This document shows positions 8,324 through 17,889 of a stretch of DNA of 64,000 nucleotides, piece by piece. The notes beneath the pieces are model-generated. The model was not told the DNA's origin and ran no database searches. It saw only the letters and a program-made list of their open reading frames with translations. This DNA comes from an uncultured Opitutales bacterium (lineage in GTDB: Bacteria > Verrucomicrobiota > Verrucomicrobiia > Opitutales > Intestinicryptomonadaceae). A program made the translations under genes and the position numbers. How positions within the stretch are numbered: position 1 is the stretch's first letter; each line of letters starts with the position of its first letter. The stretch is from the NCBI GenBank assembly GCA_944389885.1, contig CALXNZ010000013.1, forward strand, positions 1-64,000. Reading direction: 5' to 3'.

Positions 8324-9454
8324 TTATTCGCCGCCCAGAATGCGCTTTATATATGCACATTCCTCCGGACAATAGGGATTGTCGTTTTCGTCGAATATAT
8401 CGTGCAGCCAAATTTCATTTACTCCTTTTAATTGGCTGTTAAGAAACCACGGCCAAGCCAAATGGGTTTGAATCCTGCCCTTTTTCAATCCGAACGAGAA
8501 AGAGGCTATCTTATTAGCCTTTAAAAACTGCAAGGTGGGATTGAATGTGCTTCCGGAGTGGCGGGCGAGCCATTCGGTGCACATTATAGGCCTGCCGTGT
8601 TTTTTTAATCTATTTATGATATTGTAATGCTTAACAATATTCTCGTAGCAATGGTATGACATCACGTCGCAATTATTCTCTATTGCCCCCGAAAACATCT
8701 TAGATATAAACGGATCGTCGGTCCAAATCGGCGCTGTAATGGGTTGGGACGGATTTGCCTCGCGCGCCCATTTAAAAGACTTTTCCATGAGCTTCTTTGT
8801 ATTTATGAGATAGTTTACATGTTCGTCATTGCTCATAGCTTTTTGTCCGGGAACGTGCGTGCTTGAAACATTTCCCGGCTCGTTGAAGACGTTCCAGGCT
8901 ATAACCCGCTTGTTGTCTGCAAATTTTGACACAGTCCCAAATACATAATCTCTAAGGTATCCCCACTTGCTATCGTCACCTAAAACAGATAGCGAAGGCG
9001 ACTTTACCCACTGTGAATTGTGCTTCCCTGGAACGGGTTCCGGTTGTTTGCCCAAGTTAGATTCCGGACGCCCCCCGTTTGTAAAGAAGGTAAACATGAC
9101 GTATATGTCATGCTTCTCGCATAGGTCTAAAAGCTGCTGCATTTTAGAGTAAAGAGCGTCGGGATTGTGTTGGTGGACTTTATCGTTTAGAAAAATCCTG
9201 ATGACATTCATATTTATCGACTTCAAGAGTAGAAGTTCGCGTTCTATCGTCTTAATGTCGAAAGTTTCGTCGCTCCAAACTTCTATGGCATTTACAGCAT
9301 AAGAGGGAACATAATTCACACCTGCCAAATATGGAAGTCCATTATACCATTCATTAGCCTGTTTCGGAGTCCATATATCCCTTGCGCAAAGCAAGGTCGT
9401 AAATATCACGGATACAAAAAGCGCAATTTTAGTTTTATTCAAATCTCCAATCAT
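8324..9454 (-). CDS. Secreted GH5-like glycoside hydrolase
   Basis: A 376-residue protein with an N-terminal hydrophobic signal (IALFVSVIFTTLLCA). A strong ribosome-binding site (TAGGAGG) sits before the ATG. The fold signature is a clan GH-A TIM barrel. MNVIRIFLNDK is an early strand, WNVFNEPGN carries the acid/base Glu of the NEP motif, and IMCTEWLARHSGS carries the nucleophile Glu late in the chain. MSYHCYEN matches the conserved His/Tyr strand. This fits GH5 or the related cellulase-like families; substrate (glucan, mannan or xylan) cannot be read. It follows the beta-helix gene by 17 bp, so the two are probably co-transcribed. It converges exactly on the preceding plus-strand operon. Confidence 0.8.
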   Translation of the reverse strand: MIGDLNKTKIALFVSVIFTTLLCARDIWTPKQANEWYNGLPYLAGVNYVPSYAVNAIEVWSDETFDIKTIERELLLLKSINMNVIRIFLNDKVHQHNPDALYSKMQQLLDLCEKHDIYVMFTFFTNGGRPESNLGKQPEPVPGKHNSQWVKSPSLSVLGDDSKWGYLRDYVFGTVSKFADNKRVIAWNVFNEPGNVSSTHVPGQKAMSNDEHVNYLINTKKLMEKSFKWAREANPSQPITAPIWTDDPFISKMFSGAIENNCDVMSYHCYENIVKHYNIINRLKKHGRPIMCTEWLARHSGSTFNPTLQFLKANKIASFSFGLKKGRIQTHLAWPWFLNSQLKGVNEIWLHDIFDENDNPYCPEECAYIKRILGGE

Positions 9455-9471
9455 TTTACCTCCTAATGTAT

Positions 9472-10689
9472 TTAGTTTATTTTCAAATCAAAAAATTTTA
9501 AATCCTTATTCACGCAATCGGTAGCCCTAAGGCTTGCGTTCCTATTCAATACCTGTATGGGTTGTTCGTCCTGATAGTTATACATTCTGCATCCGTACAG
9601 TGAAACTGTCAGCGGGTCTTTTCCTTGTACCAACAAAAATCCTTTAGATGCCCCGAAATTCGTAAGAGCGCCATTCCCTCCCGAGAATGCCTCGACATTT
9701 GTGATAGCCGTATGCCCCATGCCGTCTATTATTATTGGCCATGCATTATCTATGGAGCTTCCAGTATTTGAAATTATCGAGCCCTGCGAAATCAACCATT
9801 GGTGATGTTTTTGGCCCCCGCCTTTCTTATAAATTCCGTTGGCCACGCAATCCAGAGAAAAACTGGTTAACTGCCCATAACTTGACGAACTAAAATAACA
9901 CCCACCGTACACGCCGAATACATGCAAATCCATTATAACTATATTATCTCCCCTGCCTATCCAAACGGCGTAGGTTTTCTGGGATATGACATGATCTATT
10001 ACCGATTTTGGTATTGTACCCTTAAATCCCCTCATCGTGCCAGGATTTATGTGGCAGTGCAAAATGCGGGATATGTCGGAACAATGGTCTATTCTTATAA
10101 ACTGTCCGCTTAAAGGATACCCGTAGCAATGTTCTATCAAAACCTGTTCGCAATTACCGCCTTCCACTGCAAAGTCCATAGCTGTATATTCGCCCCAAAA
10201 TGTAAGGCATTGCAACGTCACAGAATTAGCCCTCTTGTCCTGTTGGATTGTGGGCGGATATTTTACGATTTTTTCGACATTCCAGCTTTGATTTGGATAG
10301 AAAAATTGTATACCTTTTATTTTTGTGGCGTGTTGAACGGTAATGAATGGTTTTTCGGCGTCCATTATCCTAAATATGGAACCCGCCGGACGAAACTTGG
10401 GATGAGTTTTAAATTCCAATTTTGACCCCCTTCCCAAGGGTCCGTTTGCGCCTATGAGAGAAACATTGCACTTCAATATAATCCCGCTCGAGATAGGATA
10501 ACCCTCGGCAACCGGAGGCACAAACAAAGCTCCTCCTGTTTTTGTGGCTTCGTCTATAGCCTTTTGCAGATTTGCCTTGTTCACTTCAGGCGAATTTGTC
10601 GGCAAAACGCCGCAATCCTGAATATTTTTCATTATATCGGCATATCCAACTGTACAAAATAATAGCAATATGTATATGAGATTTTTCAT
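9472..10689 (-). CDS. Secreted right-handed beta-helix protein, polysaccharide lyase or hydrolase-like
   Basis: A 405-residue protein with a Sec signal (MKNLIYILLLFCTVGYA). The mature start has the pectate-lyase-superfamily opening: a DCGVLPTNSPEVNKANLQ stretch followed by KAIDEATKTGGALFVPP, where glycan-degrading beta-helices (GH28, GH55, pectin lyases) begin their solenoid. Repeating short strands with His/Asn turns follow (HCYGYPLSGQ, CSDISRILHCHINPG). No clear GH28 catalytic triplet is visible, so activity is uncertain; related proteins can be structural or tail-spike-like. Gene order with a GH5-like enzyme and a PEP-CTERM protein suggests work on an extracellular glycan. Confidence 0.65.
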   Translation of the reverse strand: MKNLIYILLLFCTVGYADIMKNIQDCGVLPTNSPEVNKANLQKAIDEATKTGGALFVPPVAEGYPISSGIILKCNVSLIGANGPLGRGSKLEFKTHPKFRPAGSIFRIMDAEKPFITVQHATKIKGIQFFYPNQSWNVEKIVKYPPTIQQDKRANSVTLQCLTFWGEYTAMDFAVEGGNCEQVLIEHCYGYPLSGQFIRIDHCSDISRILHCHINPGTMRGFKGTIPKSVIDHVISQKTYAVWIGRGDNIVIMDLHVFGVYGGCYFSSSSYGQLTSFSLDCVANGIYKKGGGQKHHQWLISQGSIISNTGSSIDNAWPIIIDGMGHTAITNVEAFSGGNGALTNFGASKGFLLVQGKDPLTVSLYGCRMYNYQDEQPIQVLNRNASLRATDCVNKDLKFFDLKIN

Positions 10690-10768
10690 AACAATTCACT
10701 TATGGGTTAAATGAGCATTCGCAAAACAGAACAGCTCAATCATTTTGCTTCACGCAACTTAATCGATA

Positions 10769-12391
10769 TCATTTTCTGCGATGATACGCAACAAAAATAA
10801 GGGTGAAGATAGTTAAAATAATCGCATAAGTTGCAGGTTCGGGAATTGCTGAAACGATATCATAAGTTCCCATAGAATTTTCCACCGCCCAAAGATCAAT
10901 TTGCTGACCATCGACAAGTCCTTTTATGTATTTAAGGGAACCGTCCGCATTGATGCTGAGAGATGAATATCCGAAAGGAGTTCTATAAGAGACAAGTCCG
11001 TCTTCAAATCCCTCCAAAAAAAGCATAGCACCTTCAAATTCCGATAGGGACTCAAAAGAAAATTTATTACCGTTGAGACTTATTGTAGTAGTACCTGCCG
11101 CAGTCAGTTCCAATGAACTTATATCATTATTCGCTCCTAAAATAAGAGCGCCATTTTCTCCCGAGAAACGTATCTTCAGACTATCCGCCTGTGAACTTCC
11201 GGAACTGGTAATTTTATTATTGCCGTTTAGGGTTAATTTGCCGTCTAATACATCTATAAACGAATTATTGAGACTTACTTCTGTATTTGATCCTATGTCA
11301 AGGCTCGCTCTGATAATCCATAATTTATTTATCAAATTAAGTTCTACTTTCGTAGTCTTGCCGCTGTCTGACGCCCCCCAAACATGTATGCCTTCCGAAT
11401 CGTTTCCGGCAGTTTTATATAACCACAAAGTATTAGTAGTTATTTTTACATTTGCCCCGTCGGCAAAATTTGTATTTCTAACTTCATTCTTTACTGCCGT
11501 ATTATTTAATATAAATGTAGCGCCGCTCCCTACCGTGTATTGATTGCTACTCGAACTTGCCGCTAAAGAGAGCTCTATAGTAGAATTATCATTGGCATTG
11601 ATTCGTATTCCGTTATCAGCTTCAAGGCTCTCTGAATTTTTTAAATTCATTTTAACAATGGAATTGTCGAAAGCTTGTATGGCGTTTGTACGCAATAGTT
11701 TTGCAGTTGAAGAGCTTATATCGACTTCGGAGTCTCCAGTAGCCCTAAGACTTCCGAATAATCCATTATATGAAGTCAATTCGTTTATGCTCAACTGGGC
11801 GTCTTCAACTTCGATGTTCTGACTCGCATTTGAAAATTGTAATTTATTAAATTTCAATACATTACCGGCATAAACCCACAACATCTGGTTTGCGGTCGCA
11901 ACACCATTTAGTTGGGTAAGATCGTATTCGGCTTTTGCCAATGTTGTGCCGTCGCTTTGATAAATAGAACGAAATTTAAACGATCCTTTTGTTTCGGATT
12001 CGGCAAAATTCACAGTACCGTCCCCTTTAAATACATATTTCATGTCCCCGGTAGTTGATATAACGTCGTCAACTTGTGGGTAAATTTGATGGAGGGAGAG
12101 CGAATGATTATCCGTTCCAAAATCAACTGTTAATACTTTGGGATATAAAGAACTATTTTTCACTAACCTGGACAGCTTCAAATCCCTATCCATGGTGAGG
12201 GTTATATTATCCACACCTTCTGGCGCCGACACAATACACCAGACATCAGTACCCCATTTCGATTCATCATAACCACTTTGAGCAGCTATGGCGGACGCAG
12301 TCGTATCTCCGTTAATAGATACCCCTGCATAACTTGCCGTGCAAAGTATAGCAGAAGCCGACAAAACAAACATCTGATATATTTTTTTCAT
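10769..12391 (-). CDS. PEP-CTERM-sorted secreted beta-rich protein
   Basis: A 540-residue protein with an N-terminal signal peptide (MKKIYQMFVLSASAIL, cleavage near TASYA) and a C-terminal sorting tag: IPEPATYA, a hydrophobic helix (IILTIFTLIFVAYH) and a final basic HRRK. This is the PEP-CTERM arrangement recognised by exosortase, usually on proteins passed to the surface or to extracellular matrix in bacteria that make exopolysaccharide. The body is rich in Ser, Thr and Asn with repeated beta-strand patterns, like autotransporter or filamentous passenger proteins. An SD-like AAAGGCGAG precedes the ATG and a good promoter lies upstream. No exosortase gene is in this window. Confidence 0.85.
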   Translation of the reverse strand: MKKIYQMFVLSASAILCTASYAGVSINGDTTASAIAAQSGYDESKWGTDVWCIVSAPEGVDNITLTMDRDLKLSRLVKNSSLYPKVLTVDFGTDNHSLSLHQIYPQVDDVISTTGDMKYVFKGDGTVNFAESETKGSFKFRSIYQSDGTTLAKAEYDLTQLNGVATANQMLWVYAGNVLKFNKLQFSNASQNIEVEDAQLSINELTSYNGLFGSLRATGDSEVDISSSTAKLLRTNAIQAFDNSIVKMNLKNSESLEADNGIRINANDNSTIELSLAASSSSNQYTVGSGATFILNNTAVKNEVRNTNFADGANVKITTNTLWLYKTAGNDSEGIHVWGASDSGKTTKVELNLINKLWIIRASLDIGSNTEVSLNNSFIDVLDGKLTLNGNNKITSSGSSQADSLKIRFSGENGALILGANNDISSLELTAAGTTTISLNGNKFSFESLSEFEGAMLFLEGFEDGLVSYRTPFGYSSLSINADGSLKYIKGLVDGQQIDLWAVENSMGTYDIVSAIPEPATYAIILTIFTLIFVAYHRRK

Positions 12392-12440
12392 ATCTCGCCT
12401 TTCTGTTCATTACATTTAGTTTATCGTTTAACTGTATAAA

Positions 12441-12469
12441 TGAATAGCCCCCCTCCGCCTAAAAGTCAA
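12441..12469 (-). promoter_or_regulatory. Sigma-70-type promoter of the PEP-CTERM gene
   Basis: On the minus strand a -35 TTGACT (12464-12469) and a -10 TATTCA (12441-12446) are separated by exactly 17 bp. They lie about 50 bp upstream of the ATG at 12391. The rest of 12392-12877 is AT-rich, holds no convincing gene on either strand, and separates this promoter from the antiporter gene. Confidence 0.5.
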
Positions 12470-12877
12470 TAAAAAGTTTTGCAAATTTACACCCCCCTTA
12501 TCCCTCGCACACAATTTGATTTTTATGTCAAAATTTTTACACTAATTTATTCTTTATAAGAAAGTAATGAATTTATATCGAAAATGGTCACTAAAACAAA
12601 TACTTAAATTCAGCAAAAATTCTAACTCTATCCCCTGCTAAAAAGAGAAAAAAATCAAAATACCGAATCTAACTTAAACGTACAATATAAAACCTTACAC
12701 TTAAAAATTGGATTAAATAAAAGCTAAATTTAATGCAAATTCTATTGCCCCTTATAAGACTAGCTTCCGATATACGGAAAAAAGATATAAAAAAGCAATA
12801 CGGAATATAAGCGCACCTCTGAATTTGCCGGCAATATTTACAAGCAGGCGACTCTTATCCCGCCGATGGGTCGTGCA

Positions 12878-15190
12878 TTATTTATCTATATGCAAACCGA
12901 AATCGCGAATCATTTTATCTATCGATGATGAATTCCCCATGCAGAGAATTTTATCTCCAGCGCAAAATGGCCGCGACGGATCCGGCCGGGATGGCTCGAG
13001 AGATCCTTCAAGTAGCACGCCCATAACTTTTACACCGTATTTCTTGGGCATGGCAGCCTCTATAAGGGTCATTCCGTTTAAAAGTGATTTTTCATTTATC
13101 CCTAAAACCCTGAGAAGCATTTTTCCGGATTCAGCCAACTCCGAATTTCCCGATGCCGGCTTGGTGATAATATCTTCGGCTTTTGATATCTCATCATTAG
13201 AGGCGCACAATATAACGATGTCATCTGGATAAATGCGCGTATCCGGGCCTATATCATATATAGAGAAAGCCCCGCGCCTAATGGCCGCGATTTCAGCTCC
13301 CGTAAGGCTTCTTATGGCGAGTTCTCCGACAGTTTTGCCAGCGGCATTGGATAATTCGCCCACCTCCACTTCCGACACGGTTTTAGCCCAGGTTCTACTC
13401 GCCCGCACACTGTCTATCAAGGCGTCTCTTTTATTGAATTCGGCATTTTCGAGGTGTCGTTTGAGAACCGACACGAATCTGCCCTCAATGGAATGCCTGA
13501 AATTTGAGAGAATTTTTCTGAAGAAGATTGCCATCAAAGCCACGCTTATTCCCAATATGACAATGGCGTCTCCAATGGGCAGAAAGTTAAATACGAATGC
13601 GAAATATACGAGGGCGAATCCGAACATTATGAATGCCGAAAAGACCCCGCGAAGGAGCGAATGAAGCTTTCCTCCACCGCCTGAAACCGTACCATATCGA
13701 GCCTCAAATCCATCTACTATCTTCAGGGCGCAAATCCCCGACGAGCGAAGCACACCCGCAAGCATAGGCAGAGAAACCGCTGCCGCCGCGATCCAAACTC
13801 CGACAGCCATCCAATCCGGATAGGGCGTGGATTCGCTTTTCACAGTTTTCGCCATACTCGCCGCCGCAAACATGACTCCGCTAAACATCAAAGTATATAT
13901 TAGTATAGCCACGATATGGGGGGCAAAAGCTTTAAGCCTTGCGTTTCCCGCAGCCGAATTGGAAACTGAACAAACAGCCTTTCTATATATTTCCAATGTG
14001 TCCAAGATTCTTCTTGGAGTAATGGATTTTGCGAACCTCATTACTCTTTCAGACTGGGCTGACACAAAAGGATTAACGAACACCGTTATAAACGAAACCC
14101 CCATTGCGATAGCCATTATTGAGGAATCCATGACGCCGCTCGAAATTCCGAGCCCGGCAATTACAAAGCTGAATTCCCCGATTTGGGCCTTGTTTATGGC
14201 CGCCAAATAGGCGTCCCTGCACGACACCCCTCCCAAAATTATGCCGATAAAGCAAGCCAAGGATTGAAATACTATGACTCCAATTGATATAAGCAAAATC
14301 GGCAGCCACATCTCCAATATTATCCCCGGGTTTATCTGTGTTCCAACCGATACAAAAAATAAGGCCACAAATAGATTCCTAAACGGGTCTGTTATATGCT
14401 CGACTCTTCTTGACACGTCGGATCCAGATATTATGGAACCTGCCATAAACGCGCCAAGCGACAACGATAGGTTTGAAAGCGACGCCAATTCTCCCAATCC
14501 CATAATTAGGCAGAATGTAAACATTATCAGCTCCTGCCTGTTTCCCGACAGAGCGAATCTGCGCAGCAAGCGCGGTATGGAGAGCTTTCCGACTACGAAT
14601 ATCGTTATCATGAAGCTCAAAAGAGCCAGAGTGGAATGGAATAGTTCCGCCAAACTCGGCAACTGTCCGGAAGAAAGCCCCGACAATACGACAAGCAGAA
14701 ACACCGCGAATATGTCTTCTATTATTAAAATTCCAATGGCAATTTGGGCATATAATTTAGCCAAGTCTCTCCGTTGAGCGAATATTTCAACGATTACTAT
14801 TGTCGAACTCATAGCCAGTACGCCGCCGAGAAAAACGCCGTCGATTTTCGACAATCCCATCAGGCCGGCCGATATCATACCCAAAACGCCCATTGCCGCT
14901 ATCTGAAACGTTATTCCCAAGAAGCTCGGCACAAACACTTTTCGCAGGCGTTCAAGGTTAAATTCCAGGCCCACAAAAAACATCATGAACATCACTCCCA
15001 ATTCTCCGAATGCAGCAATGTTCTGCGAGGAGCTAATAAGGCCAGTGACCGGAGAGAGGAGAATCCCTACAATTATAAATCCCAAAAGAAGCGGGAGCTT
15101 CAGCATTGAAAAGATTCTCATAGATATGGTCGCGGCCACCACTACTATTGCAAGATCCTTGAGGAGAAGCTCTGTCGAATGAATATCCAT
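12878..15190 (-). CDS. CPA2-family cation:proton antiporter with two C-terminal RCK_C (TrkA-C) domains
   Basis: A 770-residue membrane protein. The first ~385 residues form the usual CPA2/KefB-type transporter with many transmembrane helices, including LLGFIIVGILLSPVTGLI, MFFVGLEFNLERLRK and IISGSDVSRRVEHITDPFR. Two or more extra helical segments follow (residues ~410-560). The tail holds two regulatory TrkA-C-like domains, one around GELSNAAGKTVGELAIRSL and one from LLRVLGINEKSLLNGMTL. I see no nucleotide-binding TrkA-N (GxGxxG) domain, unlike KefB/KefC. It probably exchanges K+ or Na+ for H+ under ligand control at the RCK_C domains. It is transcribed alone or after the aldolase gene. Confidence 0.88.
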   Translation of the reverse strand: MDIHSTELLLKDLAIVVVAATISMRIFSMLKLPLLLGFIIVGILLSPVTGLISSSQNIAAFGELGVMFMMFFVGLEFNLERLRKVFVPSFLGITFQIAAMGVLGMISAGLMGLSKIDGVFLGGVLAMSSTIVIVEIFAQRRDLAKLYAQIAIGILIIEDIFAVFLLVVLSGLSSGQLPSLAELFHSTLALLSFMITIFVVGKLSIPRLLRRFALSGNRQELIMFTFCLIMGLGELASLSNLSLSLGAFMAGSIISGSDVSRRVEHITDPFRNLFVALFFVSVGTQINPGIILEMWLPILLISIGVIVFQSLACFIGIILGGVSCRDAYLAAINKAQIGEFSFVIAGLGISSGVMDSSIMAIAMGVSFITVFVNPFVSAQSERVMRFAKSITPRRILDTLEIYRKAVCSVSNSAAGNARLKAFAPHIVAILIYTLMFSGVMFAAASMAKTVKSESTPYPDWMAVGVWIAAAAVSLPMLAGVLRSSGICALKIVDGFEARYGTVSGGGGKLHSLLRGVFSAFIMFGFALVYFAFVFNFLPIGDAIVILGISVALMAIFFRKILSNFRHSIEGRFVSVLKRHLENAEFNKRDALIDSVRASRTWAKTVSEVEVGELSNAAGKTVGELAIRSLTGAEIAAIRRGAFSIYDIGPDTRIYPDDIVILCASNDEISKAEDIITKPASGNSELAESGKMLLRVLGINEKSLLNGMTLIEAAMPKKYGVKVMGVLLEGSLEPSRPDPSRPFCAGDKILCMGNSSSIDKMIRDFGLHIDK

Positions 15191-15338
15191 GAGGTATCGG
15201 AAAATTAGCCTAAAAGAAACGTTAATATCGAGGCATTCTTATACAAGCTTTGTCCATATCAAGAATTAAATGGAATATATTGCAACAGCATTAAGCCGCC
15301 GCAATGCATTTCCGGCTAATATTGGACAAAACGCCTGC

Positions 15339-15373
15339 GCCGTTCCAAATCATAAGCAAAGATTTGGAACGGC
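15339..15373 (-). terminator. Perfect 13-bp hairpin after the aldolase gene
   Basis: GCCGTTCCAAATC (15339-15351) and GATTTGGAACGGC (15361-15373) form a perfect 13-bp stem with a 9-base loop, ten bases after the aldolase stop on the minus strand. The following bases lack a good T-run, so it may be a weak terminator or an mRNA-stabilising hairpin. Confidence 0.4.
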
Positions 15374-15382
15374 TAAAGGCGG

Positions 15383-16375
15383 TCATTGTTCCGAATTTTT
15401 TACAGAATCGTAGAATTCGAGTATATCGGCGTCTGGAGTATTTTCCTGATACTTCATTGCCGCGCGCGGATGTTTATTAAAGAGTCCTGTAATCATATAT
15501 GGTTGCGAAAATCCCCAACCTAAAGTTTTGCGCATTGGAGAAATCGACTTTTGTATGCAGCGCAAAGCCGGTCTGGTGTCGCGGCCGAGATATCCGAGCA
15601 AAAGCTCCATTGGGCAATTACCCGCTCCGCGGCCGAGTCCGTCGAGGGTGGCGTCGAGAAAGTCCGCCCCGCTCTCCTCGGCCTGTATCGTTTTTGCGAA
15701 TGCCAGCTGAAGGTTATTATGGGCGTGGAATCCGATTTTTTTCCCGCGAGAATGGCAGATTTCACCCGCCATTTTGACGAGTTCAGCCACTTGCCTGCAA
15801 TAGAAAGAACCAAAAGAATCCATAAGGTAAAATATGTCGGCCTCTGAATTTGCAAGCGTCATAACATCCTCGCTAAACTGCCGCAAGGAGAGCTTACACG
15901 CCGCCATAAGGTTAACCGACACCTCATACCCCTTATCTTTTGCGTCCTTTATCATATCAAGAGCGACCGGAATCTGGCGGCTATAACAGGCAACGCGCAC
16001 AAGACTTATTGGGCTCGAAGCGCTATCCTTTATGTCTTGTTTGTAGTCCGACTTTTCTGCGTCGGCCATTACGGAAAGTTTCACGTTGCGCGGAGAATCT
16101 CCCAATATGCGCAGAATATCGTCCTCATCGCAGAATTTCCAGGCGCCGTATTCGTCTTTAGAGAAGATTTTCTTAGAATTTTTGTATCCAATTTCCATGT
16201 ATTCCACGCCGGAATCCGCGCAGCAGTCGTAAACTGCGCGCACAACCGAATCCGGAAAGCGGCTTGAGTTCATCAACCCGCCGTCGCGTATGGTGCAATC
16301 CAGTACCCTGGCCTTGCTGTTGTTTGCGCCCTCGATTTTCATCGGAGAGTTGTCATTTTCACTTTCAGTATCCAT
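15383..16375 (-). CDS. HMGL-like aldolase family protein
   Basis: A 330-residue TIM-barrel protein of the HMG-CoA-lyase-like/DRE superfamily. Visible marks are the opening DCTIRDGGLMNSSRF (metal-binding Asp in the RDGG motif), the EIGYKNSK strand, and GKKIGFHAHNNLQLAFA, whose HAHN motif supplies the metal-binding histidines. DATLDGLGRGAGNCPMELL is the C-terminal signature. The closest named relatives are 4-hydroxy-2-oxovalerate aldolase-like proteins, often found in polysaccharide or amino-acid clusters; the true substrate is unknown. About 25 residues before the domain are polar and variable, so a later start is possible. The partner acylating dehydrogenase is not adjacent. Confidence 0.8.
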   Translation of the reverse strand: MDTESENDNSPMKIEGANNSKARVLDCTIRDGGLMNSSRFPDSVVRAVYDCCADSGVEYMEIGYKNSKKIFSKDEYGAWKFCDEDDILRILGDSPRNVKLSVMADAEKSDYKQDIKDSASSPISLVRVACYSRQIPVALDMIKDAKDKGYEVSVNLMAACKLSLRQFSEDVMTLANSEADIFYLMDSFGSFYCRQVAELVKMAGEICHSRGKKIGFHAHNNLQLAFAKTIQAEESGADFLDATLDGLGRGAGNCPMELLLGYLGRDTRPALRCIQKSISPMRKTLGWGFSQPYMITGLFNKHPRAAMKYQENTPDADILEFYDSVKNSEQ

Positions 16376-16423
16376 GTTTTTCGATATTCGATTAAAAAAG
16401 ATTTAGTTTTCTGGGAAAATAAA

Positions 16424-16453
16424 AAACCCGATCGTCTTTCGGCGCTCGGGTTT
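16424..16453 (-). terminator. Intrinsic terminator or attenuator upstream of the aldolase gene
   Basis: On the minus strand AAACCCGA and TCGGGTTT form a stem, followed by a run of T. It lies 49 bases before the aldolase ATG. No annotated gene on the minus strand ends here, because the tRNA has its own terminator at 16730-16759. It may end a small RNA from 16454-16729 or act as a leader attenuator. Confidence 0.5.
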
Positions 16454-16729
16454 AAAGTTTCAAAAGATGCAAAGTCGCGTCATTTACAACCCGGTGCCAT
16501 ATTTTTGGGAAAATAGAAATAAAAGCCAAAGAATGCATACAACACATCAAAGGCTGAAAAATTCTGAAATATTTCAGTCAAGATTCTGCATACTCTGCGC
16601 ACATTTTTTTTCATTGGCGGACAAAACTGGGCAAAGAAAGGGTGTAGTCAAGCGTTTTTTCTTACAAAATAAAAAAGGACTCTCGACGATCAACATCGCT
16701 TTAGCGTCCACTGAATATTTGCCCAAAAC

Positions 16730-16759
16730 AAAAAGGCCCGCCGTTTGGCGGGCCTTTTT
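16730..16759. terminator. Strong bidirectional terminator after tRNA-Lys
   Basis: Arms AAAAAGGCCCGCC (16730-16742) and GGCGGGCCTTTTT (16747-16759) pair perfectly around a four-base loop, with T-runs on both strands. It begins 16 bases after the 3' end of the minus-strand tRNA, which it most likely terminates. Confidence 0.8.
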
Positions 16760-16774
16760 GTGCTTAAATAATAC

Positions 16775-16847
<73 letters not shown>

Positions 16848-17091
16848 TTAAAATTATTATGAGTCAAGTAGAGTATTCCAAGCCCCCACCAATGCAAGAA
16901 AAAAATCAAATTACAAAAAAAATTCTCATGCTGTCTCCGGCATAATTTGTCGATTACAGCGGCTTTTCGATTCAATTCGGCGATGCAAATGCAATGCGCT
17001 AAAAAGCTTGCAAGATGTTCAAGTCTTTTTAACTTTCAGTGATTGTAATATTTGCCGTCTTCATCGTCGGGGCGGATGATTTTTATATGCA

Positions 17092-17889
17092 ATGAAAGAA
17101 TATCTCGATTTACTTAGGCTTGTACTCGAAAAAGGACAAAAACGCCCAGATAGAACCGGTGTTGGAACAATAGGGGTCTTTGGGGCGCAAGCGCGCTTCG
17201 ATTTGCGCAATTCATTTCCTCTTTTAACGACAAAAAAGCTCCATACACGCTCAATAATATACGAATTGCTATGGTTTTTGAAGGGGGACACAAACATAAA
17301 ATACCTGCACGATAACCGTGTCACGATATGGGACGAATGGGCCGACCACGAAGGAAATCTCGGCAGAATTTACGGGGCGCAGTGGCGCGACTGGAGAGCT
17401 CCCGACGGACAAAAAATAGACCAAATACACGATCTCATAGAGGGCATCAAAAAGAATCCCTACGATAGGCGCCACATAGTTTGCGCATGGAATCCCGGAG
17501 AGCTTAGCCAGATGGCGCTTCCGCCCTGCCACGCGCTCTTTCAATTCTATGTGTCCCCGAATGGGGAGTTGAGCTGCCAGCTCTACCAACGCAGCGCAGA
17601 TTTATTTCTCGGGGTGCCCTTCAATATAGCCTCCTATTCCATGCTTACCATGATGGTGGCCCAAGTATGCGGATTGAAAGCCGCGGAATTCATACATACC
17701 TTCGGGGACCTCCACATATACGCCAACCATCTCGATCAAGTCCGCACACAGCTTTCGAGGGAACCCAGAAAGCTTCCCACTCTGAGGCTGAATCCGGAAC
17801 GCAAATCCATAGAGGACTTCGTATATGAAGATTTCATATTTGAAGGATACGATCCCCATCCCACAATCAAAGCTCCAATAGCGGTATGA
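17092..17889 (+). CDS. thyA: Thymidylate synthase
   Basis: A 265-residue protein of normal ThyA length, converting dUMP to dTMP with methylene-tetrahydrofolate. The catalytic cysteine is in [13 protein letters not shown]. Other landmarks are the dUMP phosphate-binding [17 protein letters not shown] block, [10 protein letters not shown], and the N-terminal [11 protein letters not shown] loop. The stop TGA overlaps the ATG of the dihydrofolate reductase gene, the classic thyA-folA pair that regenerates tetrahydrofolate used up by this reaction. The 16848-17091 region in front has no gene. Confidence 0.97.
   Translation: MKEYLDLLRLVLEKGQKRPDRTGVGTIGVFGAQARFDLRNSFPLLTTKKLHTRSIIYELLWFLKGDTNIKYLHDNRVTIWDEWADHEGNLGRIYGAQWRDWRAPDGQKIDQIHDLIEGIKKNPYDRRHIVCAWNPGELSQMALPPCHALFQFYVSPNGELSCQLYQRSADLFLGVPFNIASYSMLTMMVAQVCGLKAAEFIHTFGDLHIYANHLDQVRTQLSREPRKLPTLRLNPERKSIEDFVYEDFIFEGYDPHPTIKAPIAV

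Noticed and set aside
13233-14777. Several long plus-strand ORFs inside the antiporter gene
   Set aside because: They are shadows caused by the codon pattern of the minus-strand membrane protein; none has protein-like motifs.
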